Part shown: positions 35,760 to 45,084 of the stretch, one piece after another
How positions within the stretch are numbered: the first letter of the stretch is position 1
How the letters are laid out: each line of letters begins with the position of its first letter
Assembly (NCBI RefSeq): GCF_044464525.1
Contig: NZ_JBIQLE010000006.1
Coordinates: 75,760 to 139,759 of the forward strand
Length of the DNA: 64,000 nucleotides
Source of the DNA: Pusillimonas sp044464525
GTDB taxonomy: Bacteria > Pseudomonadota > Gammaproteobacteria > Burkholderiales > Burkholderiaceae_B
Reading direction: 5' to 3'
Translations under genes and position numbers: made by a program
The notes under the pieces: model-generated
The model's input: the letters and a program-made list of their open reading frames with translations, nothing else
Database searches by the model: none
Told to the model about the DNA's origin: nothing

Positions 35760-36773
35760 CTACTTGGCCGACATCAAGGCCACGGTCGTGTCGAGCATGC
35801 GATTGGAGAAACCCCACTCGTTGTCGTACCACGAACCAACCTTGACGAGGTTGCCCGAGACCTTGGTAAGACCTTCGTCAACGGTGCTGGACGCGGTCGT
35901 GTGGTTGAAGTCGATCGAAACCAGTGGCTCGTCGGTGTAGTCGAGAATGCCCTTGAGGGGGCCCTCGGCGGCCGCTGCCTTCAGTATGCCATTGACTTCG
36001 TCCACCGAGGTTTCACGAGCGGCAACAAACGACAGATCGACCAGCGAAACGTTGAGCGTGGGAACGCGGATGGCGTAGCCGTCGAGCTTGCCGTTAAGCT
36101 CGGGCAAAACCAGGCCCACCGCCGACGCCGCCCCGGTTTTGGTGGGGATCATGCTGGAAGTGGCCGAGCGCGCACGACGCAGGTCGCTGTGATAGACATC
36201 GCTAAGCACCTGGTCGTTGGTATAAGCGTGGATGGTGGTCATCAGGCCGGTGACCAGGCCCAATTTCTGGTGCAGCGGCTGTACCAGCGGAGCCAGGCAG
36301 TTCGTGGTGCACGATGCATTCGAGATGACCGTGTCGGTGGCCTTGAGCACATCGTGGTTTACGCCGTACACAATGGTGGCGTCCACGTCTTTACCGCCGG
36401 GAGCCGAGATAATCACCTTCTTGGCGCCGCCCTGGATATGGGCGCCGGCCTTTTCCTTGCTGGTAAAGAAGCCCGTGCATTCGAGCACTACGTCGACCTT
36501 GAGCTCGCCCCAGGGCAGCTCGGCCGGATTGCGGTTCGCCAGCACCCGGATGCGGTCGCCGTTGACCACCATGTAGTCGCCGTCCACCTCGACCGTGCCG
36601 GGGAAGCGGCCGTGCGCGGTGTCGTAGCGGGTAAGGTGGGCGTTGGTCTTGGAATCGCCCAGGTCGTTGATGGCCACGATTTCAATATCGTGCTTCTTGC
36701 CGTCTTCGTAATGTGCGCGCAGAATATTGCGCCCAATACGTCCATATCCGTTGATCGCTACGCGAATCGCCAT
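35760..36773 (-). CDS. gap: Glyceraldehyde-3-phosphate dehydrogenase, type I
   Basis: NAD-linked enzyme interconverting G3P and 1,3-bisphosphoglycerate. The 337-aa protein has the Rossmann motif INGYGRIGRNILRAHYE, the catalytic SNASCTTNCLAPL (Cys about 157) and RVPTLNVSLVDLS and WYDNEWGFSNRMLD. It lies 14 bp after tkt, so the two are one transcript. Confidence 0.97.
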   Translation of the reverse strand: MAIRVAINGYGRIGRNILRAHYEDGKKHDIEIVAINDLGDSKTNAHLTRYDTAHGRFPGTVEVDGDYMVVNGDRIRVLANRNPAELPWGELKVDVVLECTGFFTSKEKAGAHIQGGAKKVIISAPGGKDVDATIVYGVNHDVLKATDTVISNASCTTNCLAPLVQPLHQKLGLVTGLMTTIHAYTNDQVLSDVYHSDLRRARSATSSMIPTKTGAASAVGLVLPELNGKLDGYAIRVPTLNVSLVDLSFVAARETSVDEVNGILKAAAAEGPLKGILDYTDEPLVSIDFNHTTASSTVDEGLTKVSGNLVKVGSWYDNEWGFSNRMLDTTVALMSAK

Positions 36774-36787
36774 GATTACTCTCCTGT

Positions 36788-38833
36788 TTACAAAATTTGC
36801 TCGACGGCTGCCGCGACGTGCTCAACAGTCAGGCCGAAATGTTTGAATAGGACGCCTGCGGGAGCAGACTCGCCATAAGTGTCAAGGCCCACGACCGCGC
36901 CGTCGAGGCCCACATATTTGTACCAGCCGGCGGTCACGCCCGCTTCGACCGCAACGCGCGGCAAGCCCTTGGGCAGCACGGCCTCGCGCCATTGCGCATC
37001 TTGCTCGTCGAAAAGCTGCGTGCAAGGCATGGACACCACGCGCACCGCGATGCCGCGCGCGGCGAGTTGTTCTTTCGCGCCAAGCGCCAGCGCAACTTCG
37101 GAGCCGGTAGCGATAATGACCGCCTTGGCATCGGCGGCATCGCTAAGCACGTAGCCGCCGCGGGCTATGGCCTCGATGGCGGCGGCATCGCGCTGCACAA
37201 ACGGCAGATTCTGCCGCGACAGCAGCAAAGCGCTGGGGCCGCCCTGACGCACCGCCATGCCCAGGCTGGCCGGGCGCTGCAATGCCTGTTGCCAGGCGAT
37301 GGCGGTTTCGGTCGTGTCGCACGGACGCCAGACATGCAGGTTGGGTATAAGGCGCAGGCTGGCGGCATGTTCCACAGATTGGTGGGTCGGCCCGTCTTCG
37401 CCCAAACCGATCGAATCGTGGGTAAAGATGTGCACCACGCGCTGCTTCATGAGCGCAGCCATGCGCACCGCGTTGCGGGAATAGTCAGAGAAGGTGAGGA
37501 AGGTGCCGCCAAACGGCAGGTAGCCCCCGTGCAGGGCGACGCCGTTCATGATGGCGGCCATGCCGAACTCGCGCACGCCGTAGTTGATGTGGCGACCGCG
37601 CTGCAAGCCGTCTGGCGTGGCGCGCACTGGGGCAACCCCCTTCCAATCGGTGAAGTTGGAGCCGGTAAGGTCGGCGGAGCCGCCCAGCATCTCGGGCAGC
37701 ATGTCGGCAAATGCAGCGATGGCGAACTGCGACGCCTTGCGGCTTGCGACCGTTTCAGCTTTTTCGGCGGTGGCCTGCACAAAAGCGCGCGCCTTGTCGG
37801 CGAAATCGGCGGGAAGCTCGCCGGCCATGCGTCGTGATAACTCGGCCGCCTCTTTCGGATAGGCCTTGCTGTAGGCGTCGAACGAGCTTTGCCATTCCTT
37901 TTGCCAGAGTTCGCCCTTGATACGGCCGTTCCAACGCTGATAGACATGGTCGGGCACCACGAACGGCTCGTGGGGCCAGTTGAGCGCCTTGCGCGTGGCC
38001 ACGATTTCATCCGCGCCCAGCGGCGCGCCGTGCACTTTTTCACTGCCGGCCATCGAGGGCGAGCCCTTTCCGATGATAGTGCGGCAGCAGATTAACGTGG
38101 GACCCTTGCCCTTGGCGGCCCAAGCCTTGGCCTGCAGGATGGCTTGGTCGACGTCGGCGACGTTGTGGCCGTCGACGTTGCGTACGACGTTCCAGCCATA
38201 GCCCTCGAACCGCGCTGGCGTATCGTCGCCGAACCAGTGCTCGACCTTGCCGTCGATGGAGATACCGTTGTCGTCGTAAAAAACAATGAGTTTGGATAAA
38301 CCCAGGGTGCCGGCCAGCGAGCAGGCCTCGTGCGAGATGCCCTCCATCAGGCAGCCGTCTCCGGCAAAGGCATAGGTAAAGTGATCGACCACCTTGTGAT
38401 CGTCGCGGTTGAACTCTTGAGCCAGCAGCGCCTCGGCCAGGGCCATGCCCACAGCGTTCGCCAGGCCTTGGCCCAGCGGACCGGTGGTGGTCTCGACACC
38501 GGCGGTGATGCCGACCTCGGGGTGGCCGGGCGTGCGCGAATGCAACTGGCGGAAATTCCTGAGTTCCTCGATGGGAAGATCGTAGCCGGTAAGATGGAGC
38601 AGCGAGTAGATCAGCATCGAGCCGTGCCCATTGGACAGCACGAAGCGGTCGCGGTCGAACCAGGCCGGGTCGGCCGGATTGTGCCGCAGATGACGGGTCC
38701 AGAGAGCTTCGGCGATGTCGGCCATGCCCATAGGAGCGCCCGGATGACCGGAATTGGCTTGTTGGACGGCATCCATGGAAAGCGCACGGATGGCATTGGC
38801 CAAAGTGGAGTCTTGGGCGGCAGAAGGGCTCAT
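36788..38833 (-). CDS. tkt: Transketolase
   Basis: Thiamine-diphosphate enzyme of the pentose phosphate pathway, 681 aa. Seen are ANSGHPGAPMGMADIAEALW near the N-terminus, the ThDP motif GDGCLMEGISHEACSLAGTLGLSKLIVFYDDN (about 155-186), the central FGMAAIMNGVALHGGYLPFGGTFLTFSDY and DSIGLGEDGPTHQSVEH. First gene of the minus-strand tkt-gap-pgk-mog run. Confidence 0.97.
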   Translation of the reverse strand: MSPSAAQDSTLANAIRALSMDAVQQANSGHPGAPMGMADIAEALWTRHLRHNPADPAWFDRDRFVLSNGHGSMLIYSLLHLTGYDLPIEELRNFRQLHSRTPGHPEVGITAGVETTTGPLGQGLANAVGMALAEALLAQEFNRDDHKVVDHFTYAFAGDGCLMEGISHEACSLAGTLGLSKLIVFYDDNGISIDGKVEHWFGDDTPARFEGYGWNVVRNVDGHNVADVDQAILQAKAWAAKGKGPTLICCRTIIGKGSPSMAGSEKVHGAPLGADEIVATRKALNWPHEPFVVPDHVYQRWNGRIKGELWQKEWQSSFDAYSKAYPKEAAELSRRMAGELPADFADKARAFVQATAEKAETVASRKASQFAIAAFADMLPEMLGGSADLTGSNFTDWKGVAPVRATPDGLQRGRHINYGVREFGMAAIMNGVALHGGYLPFGGTFLTFSDYSRNAVRMAALMKQRVVHIFTHDSIGLGEDGPTHQSVEHAASLRLIPNLHVWRPCDTTETAIAWQQALQRPASLGMAVRQGGPSALLLSRQNLPFVQRDAAAIEAIARGGYVLSDAADAKAVIIATGSEVALALGAKEQLAARGIAVRVVSMPCTQLFDEQDAQWREAVLPKGLPRVAVEAGVTAGWYKYVGLDGAVVGLDTYGESAPAGVLFKHFGLTVEHVAAAVEQIL

Positions 38834-38928
38834 GTGGGGTAATCTCGAAGAATTCTCTAGCAGGCCTGCAACCGAGCGCGGTCGCTTTCCGGCAAAGCAT
38901 CACAAAGCCATCAATTTTACCACCCCGT

Positions 38929-38944
38929 GCAAACCCGGGTTTGC
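38929..38944. promoter_or_regulatory. 16-bp perfect palindrome upstream of tkt
   Basis: GCAAACCCGGGTTTGC lies in the 261-bp space between the divergent tkt and rsmE genes, about 95 bp before tkt. Its symmetry suggests an operator. The regulator is unknown; it could serve either gene. Nothing else with clear structure was seen in this spacer. Confidence 0.4.
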
Positions 38945-39094
38945 GGCGCATGCCGCCACCCTTTTTCAGTGCACACGACTGCCGAACATGGCGCCGCGCA
39001 GCAAAAGCCTTAAACTAACGGCACTTTTACAGCGTCTTGACGCGCTCTGGCACAGGCGCCCCGGCCGCTTTTTCAGCTAATTTCCATCAAGCCC

Positions 39095-39823
39095 ATGGCC
39101 GCACCCCGATTCTTCTGCCCTGTTCAACTACACGCGCACCAGACCCTGACACTACCTCCCGACCTTGCCCATTACGCTTTGCGCGTGCTGCGCCTGAAGG
39201 ATGGCGCCGAAATTATCTTGTTCGACGGGTCCGGAGGGCAATTTGACGCTGTGATTCGGGTGTCCGGCAAGTCAGCCGAGGCCGATGTGGGCGCGCATCA
39301 TGCCATCGATGCCGAACTGCCCGGCCGGATCACCTTGGTCCAGGGGCTGCCGTCCGGGGACAAAATGGATTGGATAGTGGAAAAGGCCGTTGAAATGGGG
39401 GCGTACCGCCTGGTTCCAATTACGGCCCAACGCAGCGTCGTGCAGTTGAATGCCGAGCGCCGCGCCAAGCGCATGAAGCATTGGCAGCGCGTCGCCCAAT
39501 CGGCCAGCGAGCAATGCGGGCGCAACCGCATTATGCAAATAGCCGAGCCCGTTACGCTGGAAGCTTACCTGGAGGCCGACACCACGCCCGGCCCGACCCT
39601 GCTTTGCCATCCGGAGGCCGAACAAGGCCTGGCACAGGTGTTGGACAATAGGCCCGATCTGACTTTGCTGGTGGGCCCCGAGGGAGGCTGGTCGCCCGAA
39701 GAGCAACAAACAGCCGTGCGGCATGGGGCAAAGCCGCTGCGCTTCGGCACCCGTGTATTGCGTACCGAAACGGCGGGTATCGCCCTGATTGCCGCAATCA
39801 GCGCCCTGAACGGTTGGCTCTGA
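39095..39823 (+). CDS. rsmE: 16S rRNA (uracil-1498-N3)-methyltransferase
   Basis: SPOUT-class methyltransferase that modifies U1498 of 16S rRNA using SAM. The 242-aa protein has the N-terminal PUA-like part (HYALRVLRLKDGAEIILFDGSGG), VQGLPSGDKMDWIVEKAVEMGAYRLVPI, and the C-terminal trefoil-knot signature LLVGPEGGWSPEEQ (about 190-203) with LRFGTRVLRTETAGIALIAAI. Confidence 0.95.
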   Translation: MAAPRFFCPVQLHAHQTLTLPPDLAHYALRVLRLKDGAEIILFDGSGGQFDAVIRVSGKSAEADVGAHHAIDAELPGRITLVQGLPSGDKMDWIVEKAVEMGAYRLVPITAQRSVVQLNAERRAKRMKHWQRVAQSASEQCGRNRIMQIAEPVTLEAYLEADTTPGPTLLCHPEAEQGLAQVLDNRPDLTLLVGPEGGWSPEEQQTAVRHGAKPLRFGTRVLRTETAGIALIAAISALNGWL

Positions 39824-39860
39824 GCCTGCCGCCGTGTCGCCGGCGGAAACCGCCTCAGGC
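39824..39860. terminator. Nested hairpin between convergent rsmE and barstar genes
   Basis: A 6-bp ccgccg/cggcgg stem (39829-39834 with 39841-39846) lies inside a 5-bp gcctg/caggc stem (39824-39828 with 39856-39860). It starts at the rsmE stop and there is no T tract, so a termination role is only suggested by position. Confidence 0.4.
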
Positions 39861-39874
39861 GCGGCCTGTCGAGC

Positions 39875-40342
39875 CTACTCGTCGCGCAAGCCTGAATAAG
39901 GCGTAGGCAATACACCCGGCTCGGGATCGGGATGCTTTCCCGAGTGCACGACCGCGTATGAAAAGGAACGGTCATTGTTCTTTGCGAACTCCACCGCGTC
40001 CTCGCACACTGCGAGTATGGCAGCGGCATCGTCCGCCAACGCCGGGTCGCCCGAGTGCAGCTTGTCGAACCAAAGGAACAGGCCCGACTTTTGATCAAGC
40101 ACCGTGTCACAGAGACAGTCGTACAGGGCGTCGAGGTTGCCGCCGAAGAACTCGGGGAAATCGACCGCCTTGACGACCGCCCGCAACACGGCGGAGCGGC
40201 TGCGCGCCTTGTCGCAATCAACCACATAGGCGCCCAGACCCGCAGCTTGGGCCCGTTCGACGGCTTCGTCTCGTGAGATGGCGCTGGAATCAATCAGGCC
40301 GCCCTTCTGAAGCTTTTTATGCCATGCCTGCACTTGGGTCAT
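39875..40342 (-). CDS. Barstar-family protein (orphan ribonuclease inhibitor-like)
   Basis: 155-aa cytoplasmic protein with a barstar domain. The hallmark FPEFFGGNLDALYDCLCDTV (about residues 62-81) includes the acidic residues that in barstar plug the ribonuclease active site. The N-terminal 40 residues are extra. No barnase-like (N1/T1) ribonuclease gene is next to it; the adjacent gene, overlapping by 4 bases, is a patatin phospholipase. It may protect against an external or distant RNase, or may have another job. Confidence 0.85.
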   Translation of the reverse strand: MTQVQAWHKKLQKGGLIDSSAISRDEAVERAQAAGLGAYVVDCDKARSRSAVLRAVVKAVDFPEFFGGNLDALYDCLCDTVLDQKSGLFLWFDKLHSGDPALADDAAAILAVCEDAVEFAKNNDRSFSYAVVHSGKHPDPEPGVLPTPYSGLRDE

Positions 40343-41541
40343 AGTGGCGACTCCTTGAAAAACGCTTTGACTTCTTCAACACGATCCATGCTGTCGGCTC
40401 GTCCGAGGCGAATGAGTTCGCATATATACCCGGGTTCGAACAGCAAATAGGATACCAATGCGCCACCTGTTGTGGCCCCGGACCCCGACGATACACCGAG
40501 TACCCGAAAAAGTGTACGAACAGAGCGAGGCATTTGATGCAAAGACTCCATGGCAATTTTGTCCAGCGGTTTGCTGGGCGTGATAGTTAGTGCACTGACC
40601 GTCTTGAGCGGCTGCGCTTGAGCCGCTTCTGAAGGCACCAATGCCAGCAGTTCATTGATACGCTCCAGCCGCTCGACGTCCATGGAGAGCCCGTCGAGGA
40701 AAATGCTGGATAAAACATGGCCGCCCACCTGGGCCAGCGGCGGGTAATGGGAATCGACCCGGCGCTCTTCGGCGTGCGTGTCGTCGCGATGGCCCGTGCC
40801 CACGACCAGCACACGTTTGGCCCCCAGATGAATCGCCGGGCTCAAGGGAGCCAGTTGGCGCATAGACCCATCACCGCACCATTCGGTCTTGCCGTTGACC
40901 AGAATGGCCTGGGCGGGGAATATGAAGGGAATGGCGCTGGAGGCCATCAGATGCTCGACTCCCAGCGCTCCTGGCACGGCGCGCCTGAGGCTGCGGGTCC
41001 AGGGCTCGATGACATGCCGCGCATTGTAGAAGGTAAGATGCTCGCCGCTGACGAAGGCCGTGGCCGTAATGGCGGCCGCAAGCAAATGACCCTGATCAAG
41101 GTTGTCGTTCAAGCGATCGAAATCCAGCGTGGCCGTCAGAAGCTCGGCCAGGGGGCTGTTGTCCAGCAGCGAGCTGGGACGCCTGCCGCGCAAGTCGGGC
41201 CAAAGCCAGCCCAGGGCAAGCATGCTCAGCCATCGCCAGCCGGTGCTGAGCAACGACAGCGCATCGCTACGATAGATACTGTCGGTATGCAGCTCTTCCC
41301 AGAGCCTGACAAGGCGATCCACGGCCAAATGGCAGTTGTTCGCCCGGCAAGCCAGGGCCGCGGCATTGATCGCCCCGGCCGACGTACCACTGACAATGGG
41401 AAAGGGATTGCGAAAATCTGGTGAACGGTCGGGATCAAGTATGTCGAGCACGCCAGACAGAACCCCGACCTGGTAGGCGGCGCGCGCGCCGCCGCCCATT
41501 AATACGAGGCCTACTGGAGAACTGCCAAAGCCTCTGCGCAT
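40339..41541 (-). CDS. Patatin-like phospholipase (RssA type)
   Basis: 400-aa serine lipid hydrolase with a Ser-Asp dyad. The oxyanion loop LMGGGARAAYQVGVL (about 14-28), nucleophile GTSAG (Ser54) and DGS motif in EWCGDGSMRQLAPLSPAI are all intact. No signal peptide or clear membrane anchor is seen. I use the ATG at 41541; an adjacent GTG one codon earlier is possible. It starts 4 bp after maeB and its stop overlaps the barstar start as ATGA, so maeB-patatin-barstar may be one transcript. Confidence 0.88.
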   Translation of the reverse strand: MRRGFGSSPVGLVLMGGGARAAYQVGVLSGVLDILDPDRSPDFRNPFPIVSGTSAGAINAAALACRANNCHLAVDRLVRLWEELHTDSIYRSDALSLLSTGWRWLSMLALGWLWPDLRGRRPSSLLDNSPLAELLTATLDFDRLNDNLDQGHLLAAAITATAFVSGEHLTFYNARHVIEPWTRSLRRAVPGALGVEHLMASSAIPFIFPAQAILVNGKTEWCGDGSMRQLAPLSPAIHLGAKRVLVVGTGHRDDTHAEERRVDSHYPPLAQVGGHVLSSIFLDGLSMDVERLERINELLALVPSEAAQAQPLKTVSALTITPSKPLDKIAMESLHQMPRSVRTLFRVLGVSSGSGATTGGALVSYLLFEPGYICELIRLGRADSMDRVEEVKAFFKESPL

Positions 41542-41545
41542 CACA

Positions 41546-43840
41546 TCACGTCGAACGCGGCTTGTTGGCGTCCAGCACTGTCAGGGCAGCCATATTGACA
41601 ATGCGTCTTACGGTCGAACTGGACGTCAGGATATGCACGGGCGCATTGGCGCCAAGCAAGAACGGCCCGACTGCGACGTTGCCGCCGGCAGCCGTCTTGA
41701 GCAGGTTATAGGCGATGTTGCCTGCATCAACGCTGGGGCAGATGAGCAGGTTGGCGGCGCCTTTCAAGGTGCTCGACGGCAAAATGCGCAGACGCAATGC
41801 TTCGTCCAGAGCACAGTCTCCGTGCATTTCTCCGTCGATTTCGAGGGTAGGGTCCTGCTGTTGGATAATAGCCAGTGCGTCGCGCATCTTGGCGCCCGAG
41901 GCCGAGCTGCCTGTGCCGAAGTTGGAGCGCGACAGCAAGGCCGCCTTGGGCTCCATATTCAAGCGCCGCATTTCCGTCGCGGCCGCAAGCGTGATTTCGG
42001 CAATCTGCTCCGTGGTGGGGTCGTCGTTGACGTGGGTATCGGCCAGCGCAATCGTGCGTTCGGCAAGCAGCAAGATGTTCATCGCCGAATAAGTGTTGGC
42101 GCCGGGCGCCTTGCCGATCACCTCGTCAATGAAGCGCAAATGGTCGGCATAGGCGCCGACGGTTCCGCACACCATGCCGTCGGCATCGCCTAGATGGATC
42201 ATCATGGCGCCGATAAGCGTCAGGCGGCGGCGCATTTCGACGCGCGCCATTTCTTTTGTGATGCCTCGGCGGCACCGCATCTCCCAGTAGGTGGTCCAGT
42301 ACTTGTGGAAGCGCTCGTCATACTCGGGGTTGGTCACCTCGACATCCTCACCCAGCCTCAGGCGCAGGCCGAATTTCTTGATGCGGGCCTCGAGCACTGC
42401 AGGGCGGCCAATCAGGATGGGCTTGGCCAGTTTCTCGTCGACGACAATCTGCACCGCCCGCAACACGCGCTCTTCCTCGCCTTCGCTGAAGACAATGCGC
42501 GCCTTGCCGCCTTCGCGCACCATGCTCTTGGCAGTTGAGAACAAGGGGCTCATGAAGGAGCCGGAGCGATACATGAACTGCTGCAGCTCATCGAAATAGC
42601 TGTCGAAATCGGTGATGGGCCGGGTGGCCACGCCGTCCTCCATGGCCGCACGCGCCACGGCCGGGGCGATACGCGCAATAAGACGTGTATCGAACGGCTT
42701 GGGGATAAGGTAGTCGCGCCCGAACGAGACGTTATACGTGCCATAGGCGGCTGCCACGGCATCGTTCTGCTCTTCCTGGGCAAGTTGCGAGATGGCTTGG
42801 ACCGCGGCCTTTTCCATGCCTCGCGTGATAGTTGTGGCGCCGACATCAAGCGCACCGCGAAAGATGTAGGGAAAGCACAGAACGTTATTGACCTGATTGG
42901 GATAGTCGGAACGGCCTGTAGCCATCACGACGTCATCGCGAACAGCGTGTGCGTCTTCGGGAAGAATCTCGGGATTGGGGTTCGCCAGTGCCAGAATAAT
43001 GGGCTTGGCGGCCATCTGAGCCACCATCTCTGGCTTGAGAACGCCACCTGCGGACAGCCCCAGGAACACATCCGCCCCCGCGATGACGTCGCCCAGCGTG
43101 CGCGCGTCGGTATCCTGAGCGAAGCGTTCTTTAGCCTCGTCCATCAGCACAGTACGGCCTTTATAGACTACGCCCTCGATGTCGGACACCCAGATATGCT
43201 CCAAAGGCAGGCCCAGGTCAACCAGCAGGTCGAGGCAGGCCAAAGCGGCAGCCCCGGCGCCGGACACCACCAGCTTGATGTCCGAGATATCTTTTTCGAC
43301 CACTTTAAGGGCGCTGGTGAAGGCCGCCGCCACGCAAATGGCCGTACCGTGCTGGTCGTCGTGAAAAACGGGGATCTTCATGCGCTCGCGCAGCTTGCGT
43401 TCGACTATGAAGCACTCGGGCGCCTTGATGTCTTCAAGGTTGATACCCCCGAAAGTGGGCTCGAGCCCCGCGATGATCTCAACCAGCTTGTCGGGATCGT
43501 TCTCGTTGATTTCTATATCGAACACATCGATGCCGGCGAATTTCTGGAACAGGACCGCCTTGCCTTCCATCACCGGCTTCGAAGCCAGCGGGCCGATGTT
43601 GCCCAAGCCCAAGACCGCCGTGCCATTGGTAATGACGCCGACAAGATTGCCGCGCGCCGTGTAACGAAAGGCGTTGCTGGGGTTGTCGACGATTTCTTCG
43701 CAAGCGGCGGCGACGCCAGGCGAATAGGCCAGCGCCAGATCGCGTTGGTTGGATAGCTGCTTGGTGGGCGAGACAGTGATTTTCCCCGGACGACCTTGCT
43801 CGTGGTATTCGAGGGCCGCTTTGCGAAAGTTTTCTTCCAT
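41546..43840 (-). CDS. maeB: NADP-dependent malic enzyme (malic + phosphotransacetylase-like domains)
   Basis: Decarboxylates malate to pyruvate, supplying NADPH. The 764-aa protein has the MaeB two-part layout: malic enzyme (about 1-430; SNQRDLALAYSPGVAAACEEI, DDQHGTAICVAAAF, VVSGAGAAALACLDLL, ALANPNPEI) and a C-terminal phosphotransacetylase-like domain (about 435-760; RIVFSEGEEERVLRAVQI, SNFGTGSS) that is regulatory rather than catalytic in this family. Confidence 0.95.
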   Translation of the reverse strand: MEENFRKAALEYHEQGRPGKITVSPTKQLSNQRDLALAYSPGVAAACEEIVDNPSNAFRYTARGNLVGVITNGTAVLGLGNIGPLASKPVMEGKAVLFQKFAGIDVFDIEINENDPDKLVEIIAGLEPTFGGINLEDIKAPECFIVERKLRERMKIPVFHDDQHGTAICVAAAFTSALKVVEKDISDIKLVVSGAGAAALACLDLLVDLGLPLEHIWVSDIEGVVYKGRTVLMDEAKERFAQDTDARTLGDVIAGADVFLGLSAGGVLKPEMVAQMAAKPIILALANPNPEILPEDAHAVRDDVVMATGRSDYPNQVNNVLCFPYIFRGALDVGATTITRGMEKAAVQAISQLAQEEQNDAVAAAYGTYNVSFGRDYLIPKPFDTRLIARIAPAVARAAMEDGVATRPITDFDSYFDELQQFMYRSGSFMSPLFSTAKSMVREGGKARIVFSEGEEERVLRAVQIVVDEKLAKPILIGRPAVLEARIKKFGLRLRLGEDVEVTNPEYDERFHKYWTTYWEMRCRRGITKEMARVEMRRRLTLIGAMMIHLGDADGMVCGTVGAYADHLRFIDEVIGKAPGANTYSAMNILLLAERTIALADTHVNDDPTTEQIAEITLAAATEMRRLNMEPKAALLSRSNFGTGSSASGAKMRDALAIIQQQDPTLEIDGEMHGDCALDEALRLRILPSSTLKGAANLLICPSVDAGNIAYNLLKTAAGGNVAVGPFLLGANAPVHILTSSSTVRRIVNMAALTVLDANKPRST

Positions 43841-43974
43841 GATGATCGACTCAGACAGGACGCGATGAATTAGAGACGCCCATTCTATCCCTTAGTGCGG
43901 CCGTTTGGTCATGGAACCGCGCATGCCACGGTTGCGAAGGCCCTTTGCACCAAGGCTGCGACACGCAGAACGGC

Positions 43975-44943
43975 TTACAGATCTTGGCCTGGATCGGGGA
44001 AAACTCCCTTAGGATCGAATAAGCTCTTGACGCTTTGATCGAGCGCGCAAGCCTGTTGCCATCGCGCTACAGCCTCTGGTACGGAAGCAGTGGAAGCATT
44101 GGCTTCCGCCATGGCGAAACCCGGTGGCGGGCGGCTGGTGTATGCGGTGGACCAATCGACGGAAGGCAGAGGCGGGCCGGCTTCGAAGACCATCCATTGA
44201 ATCCAGCCCAGGTCACCGCCATGGCCCAACATCAGATGAGCCAGATTGACGTCGCGCCCCCGGCGCGGCGCCAGGGCATCAAGGCGATAGCGTGCGGGCC
44301 AGCGATCCAGATCGGTGAACCCGCCGGCCTGCTCGCTACCGGCCAATGCGAATAACCGCGGCACCAGCGTCTGCAGTGTCAGGGTACCAAGAGGCATTCG
44401 GTTGTTGGTACCGAAAGGGCCCAGCACGGCGGAGCTTCCATCGGCAAACAGCACTGATGCATGCAGCAATCCAGAACAGTGCGACTCGCCGGGAGCCCAT
44501 GCGCACAGGCTGCGGTCAGCCGCCCAGGCGGCAACTGTCAGATAGCCCGGCTGATCAACGAACTGGGTAAGGCCCGCATCAACCAACTCGGAAAGCAGCG
44601 TGCCCGGCTGGACAAACCACTTGCCGGGGTCGTCGGGCATCGGCTGGCATCCCGCCAGGGACCCATCCAGCTCAATCCATAACACCGACTTCCCCATAAG
44701 ACTGTCAGCCTGGCCCACGCCGCTCAGGGCCAGTATCACCCCGAATTCGCGACACAGCGCCAGGGCGAGGCGCACGTCGCCGCCGTTGCTTGGAGTGAGG
44801 CGGGCGCTGCCCTTGCCATCATAGAGGCCAAAATCAAGGAAATCGCCCGCCACGCCCCTGCGCATGCGTGCGGAAAACTGCTCCCAGGGAGTTCTGGCCG
44901 CTCGGCGGCCGGTTAAAAAAGCCCGTCTGGATGTGGACTCCAT
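43975..44943 (-). CDS. FAD-linked oxidase-like protein, degenerate (GlcE-like)
   Basis: 322-aa protein. Parts recall FAD-binding PCMH-type oxidases such as GlcE: VRLALALCREFGVILALSG near residue 60, WFVQPGTLLSELVDAGLTQF near 110, and a tail SLFDPKGVFPDPGQDL like the end of glycolate oxidase subunits. It lacks the compact PG(R/Y)GTS-type FAD pyrophosphate loop, so FAD binding is doubtful. The N-terminal SRRAFLTGRR resembles a twin-arginine motif but no hydrophobic stretch follows. Neighbours (maeB, an aminotransferase) give no clear role. Confidence 0.55.
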   Translation of the reverse strand: MESTSRRAFLTGRRAARTPWEQFSARMRRGVAGDFLDFGLYDGKGSARLTPSNGGDVRLALALCREFGVILALSGVGQADSLMGKSVLWIELDGSLAGCQPMPDDPGKWFVQPGTLLSELVDAGLTQFVDQPGYLTVAAWAADRSLCAWAPGESHCSGLLHASVLFADGSSAVLGPFGTNNRMPLGTLTLQTLVPRLFALAGSEQAGGFTDLDRWPARYRLDALAPRRGRDVNLAHLMLGHGGDLGWIQWMVFEAGPPLPSVDWSTAYTSRPPPGFAMAEANASTASVPEAVARWQQACALDQSVKSLFDPKGVFPDPGQDL

Positions 44944-45084
44944 GGTGTTCCCGCTGCCTGCAAAATGAACAATTGGATTTGAAGAAAGTATACCGGGGGC
45001 GCGAGGCTTTTTTCACCCTTGGCTTCTTGAGCGCTGCAAAGGACGCGGCGGACTACAATCAGGATTTTCTCGTCGAGCCCAGCC

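Noticed and set aside
32589..38833. Calvin-cycle (cbb) operon from tkt, gap, pgk and fba
   Set aside because: No RuBisCO, phosphoribulokinase or CbbR gene is present; the set fits glycolysis, gluconeogenesis and the pentose phosphate pathway.
44910..44943. Twin-arginine signal on the GlcE-like protein (SRRAFLTGRR)
   Set aside because: No hydrophobic stretch or cleavage site follows the motif.
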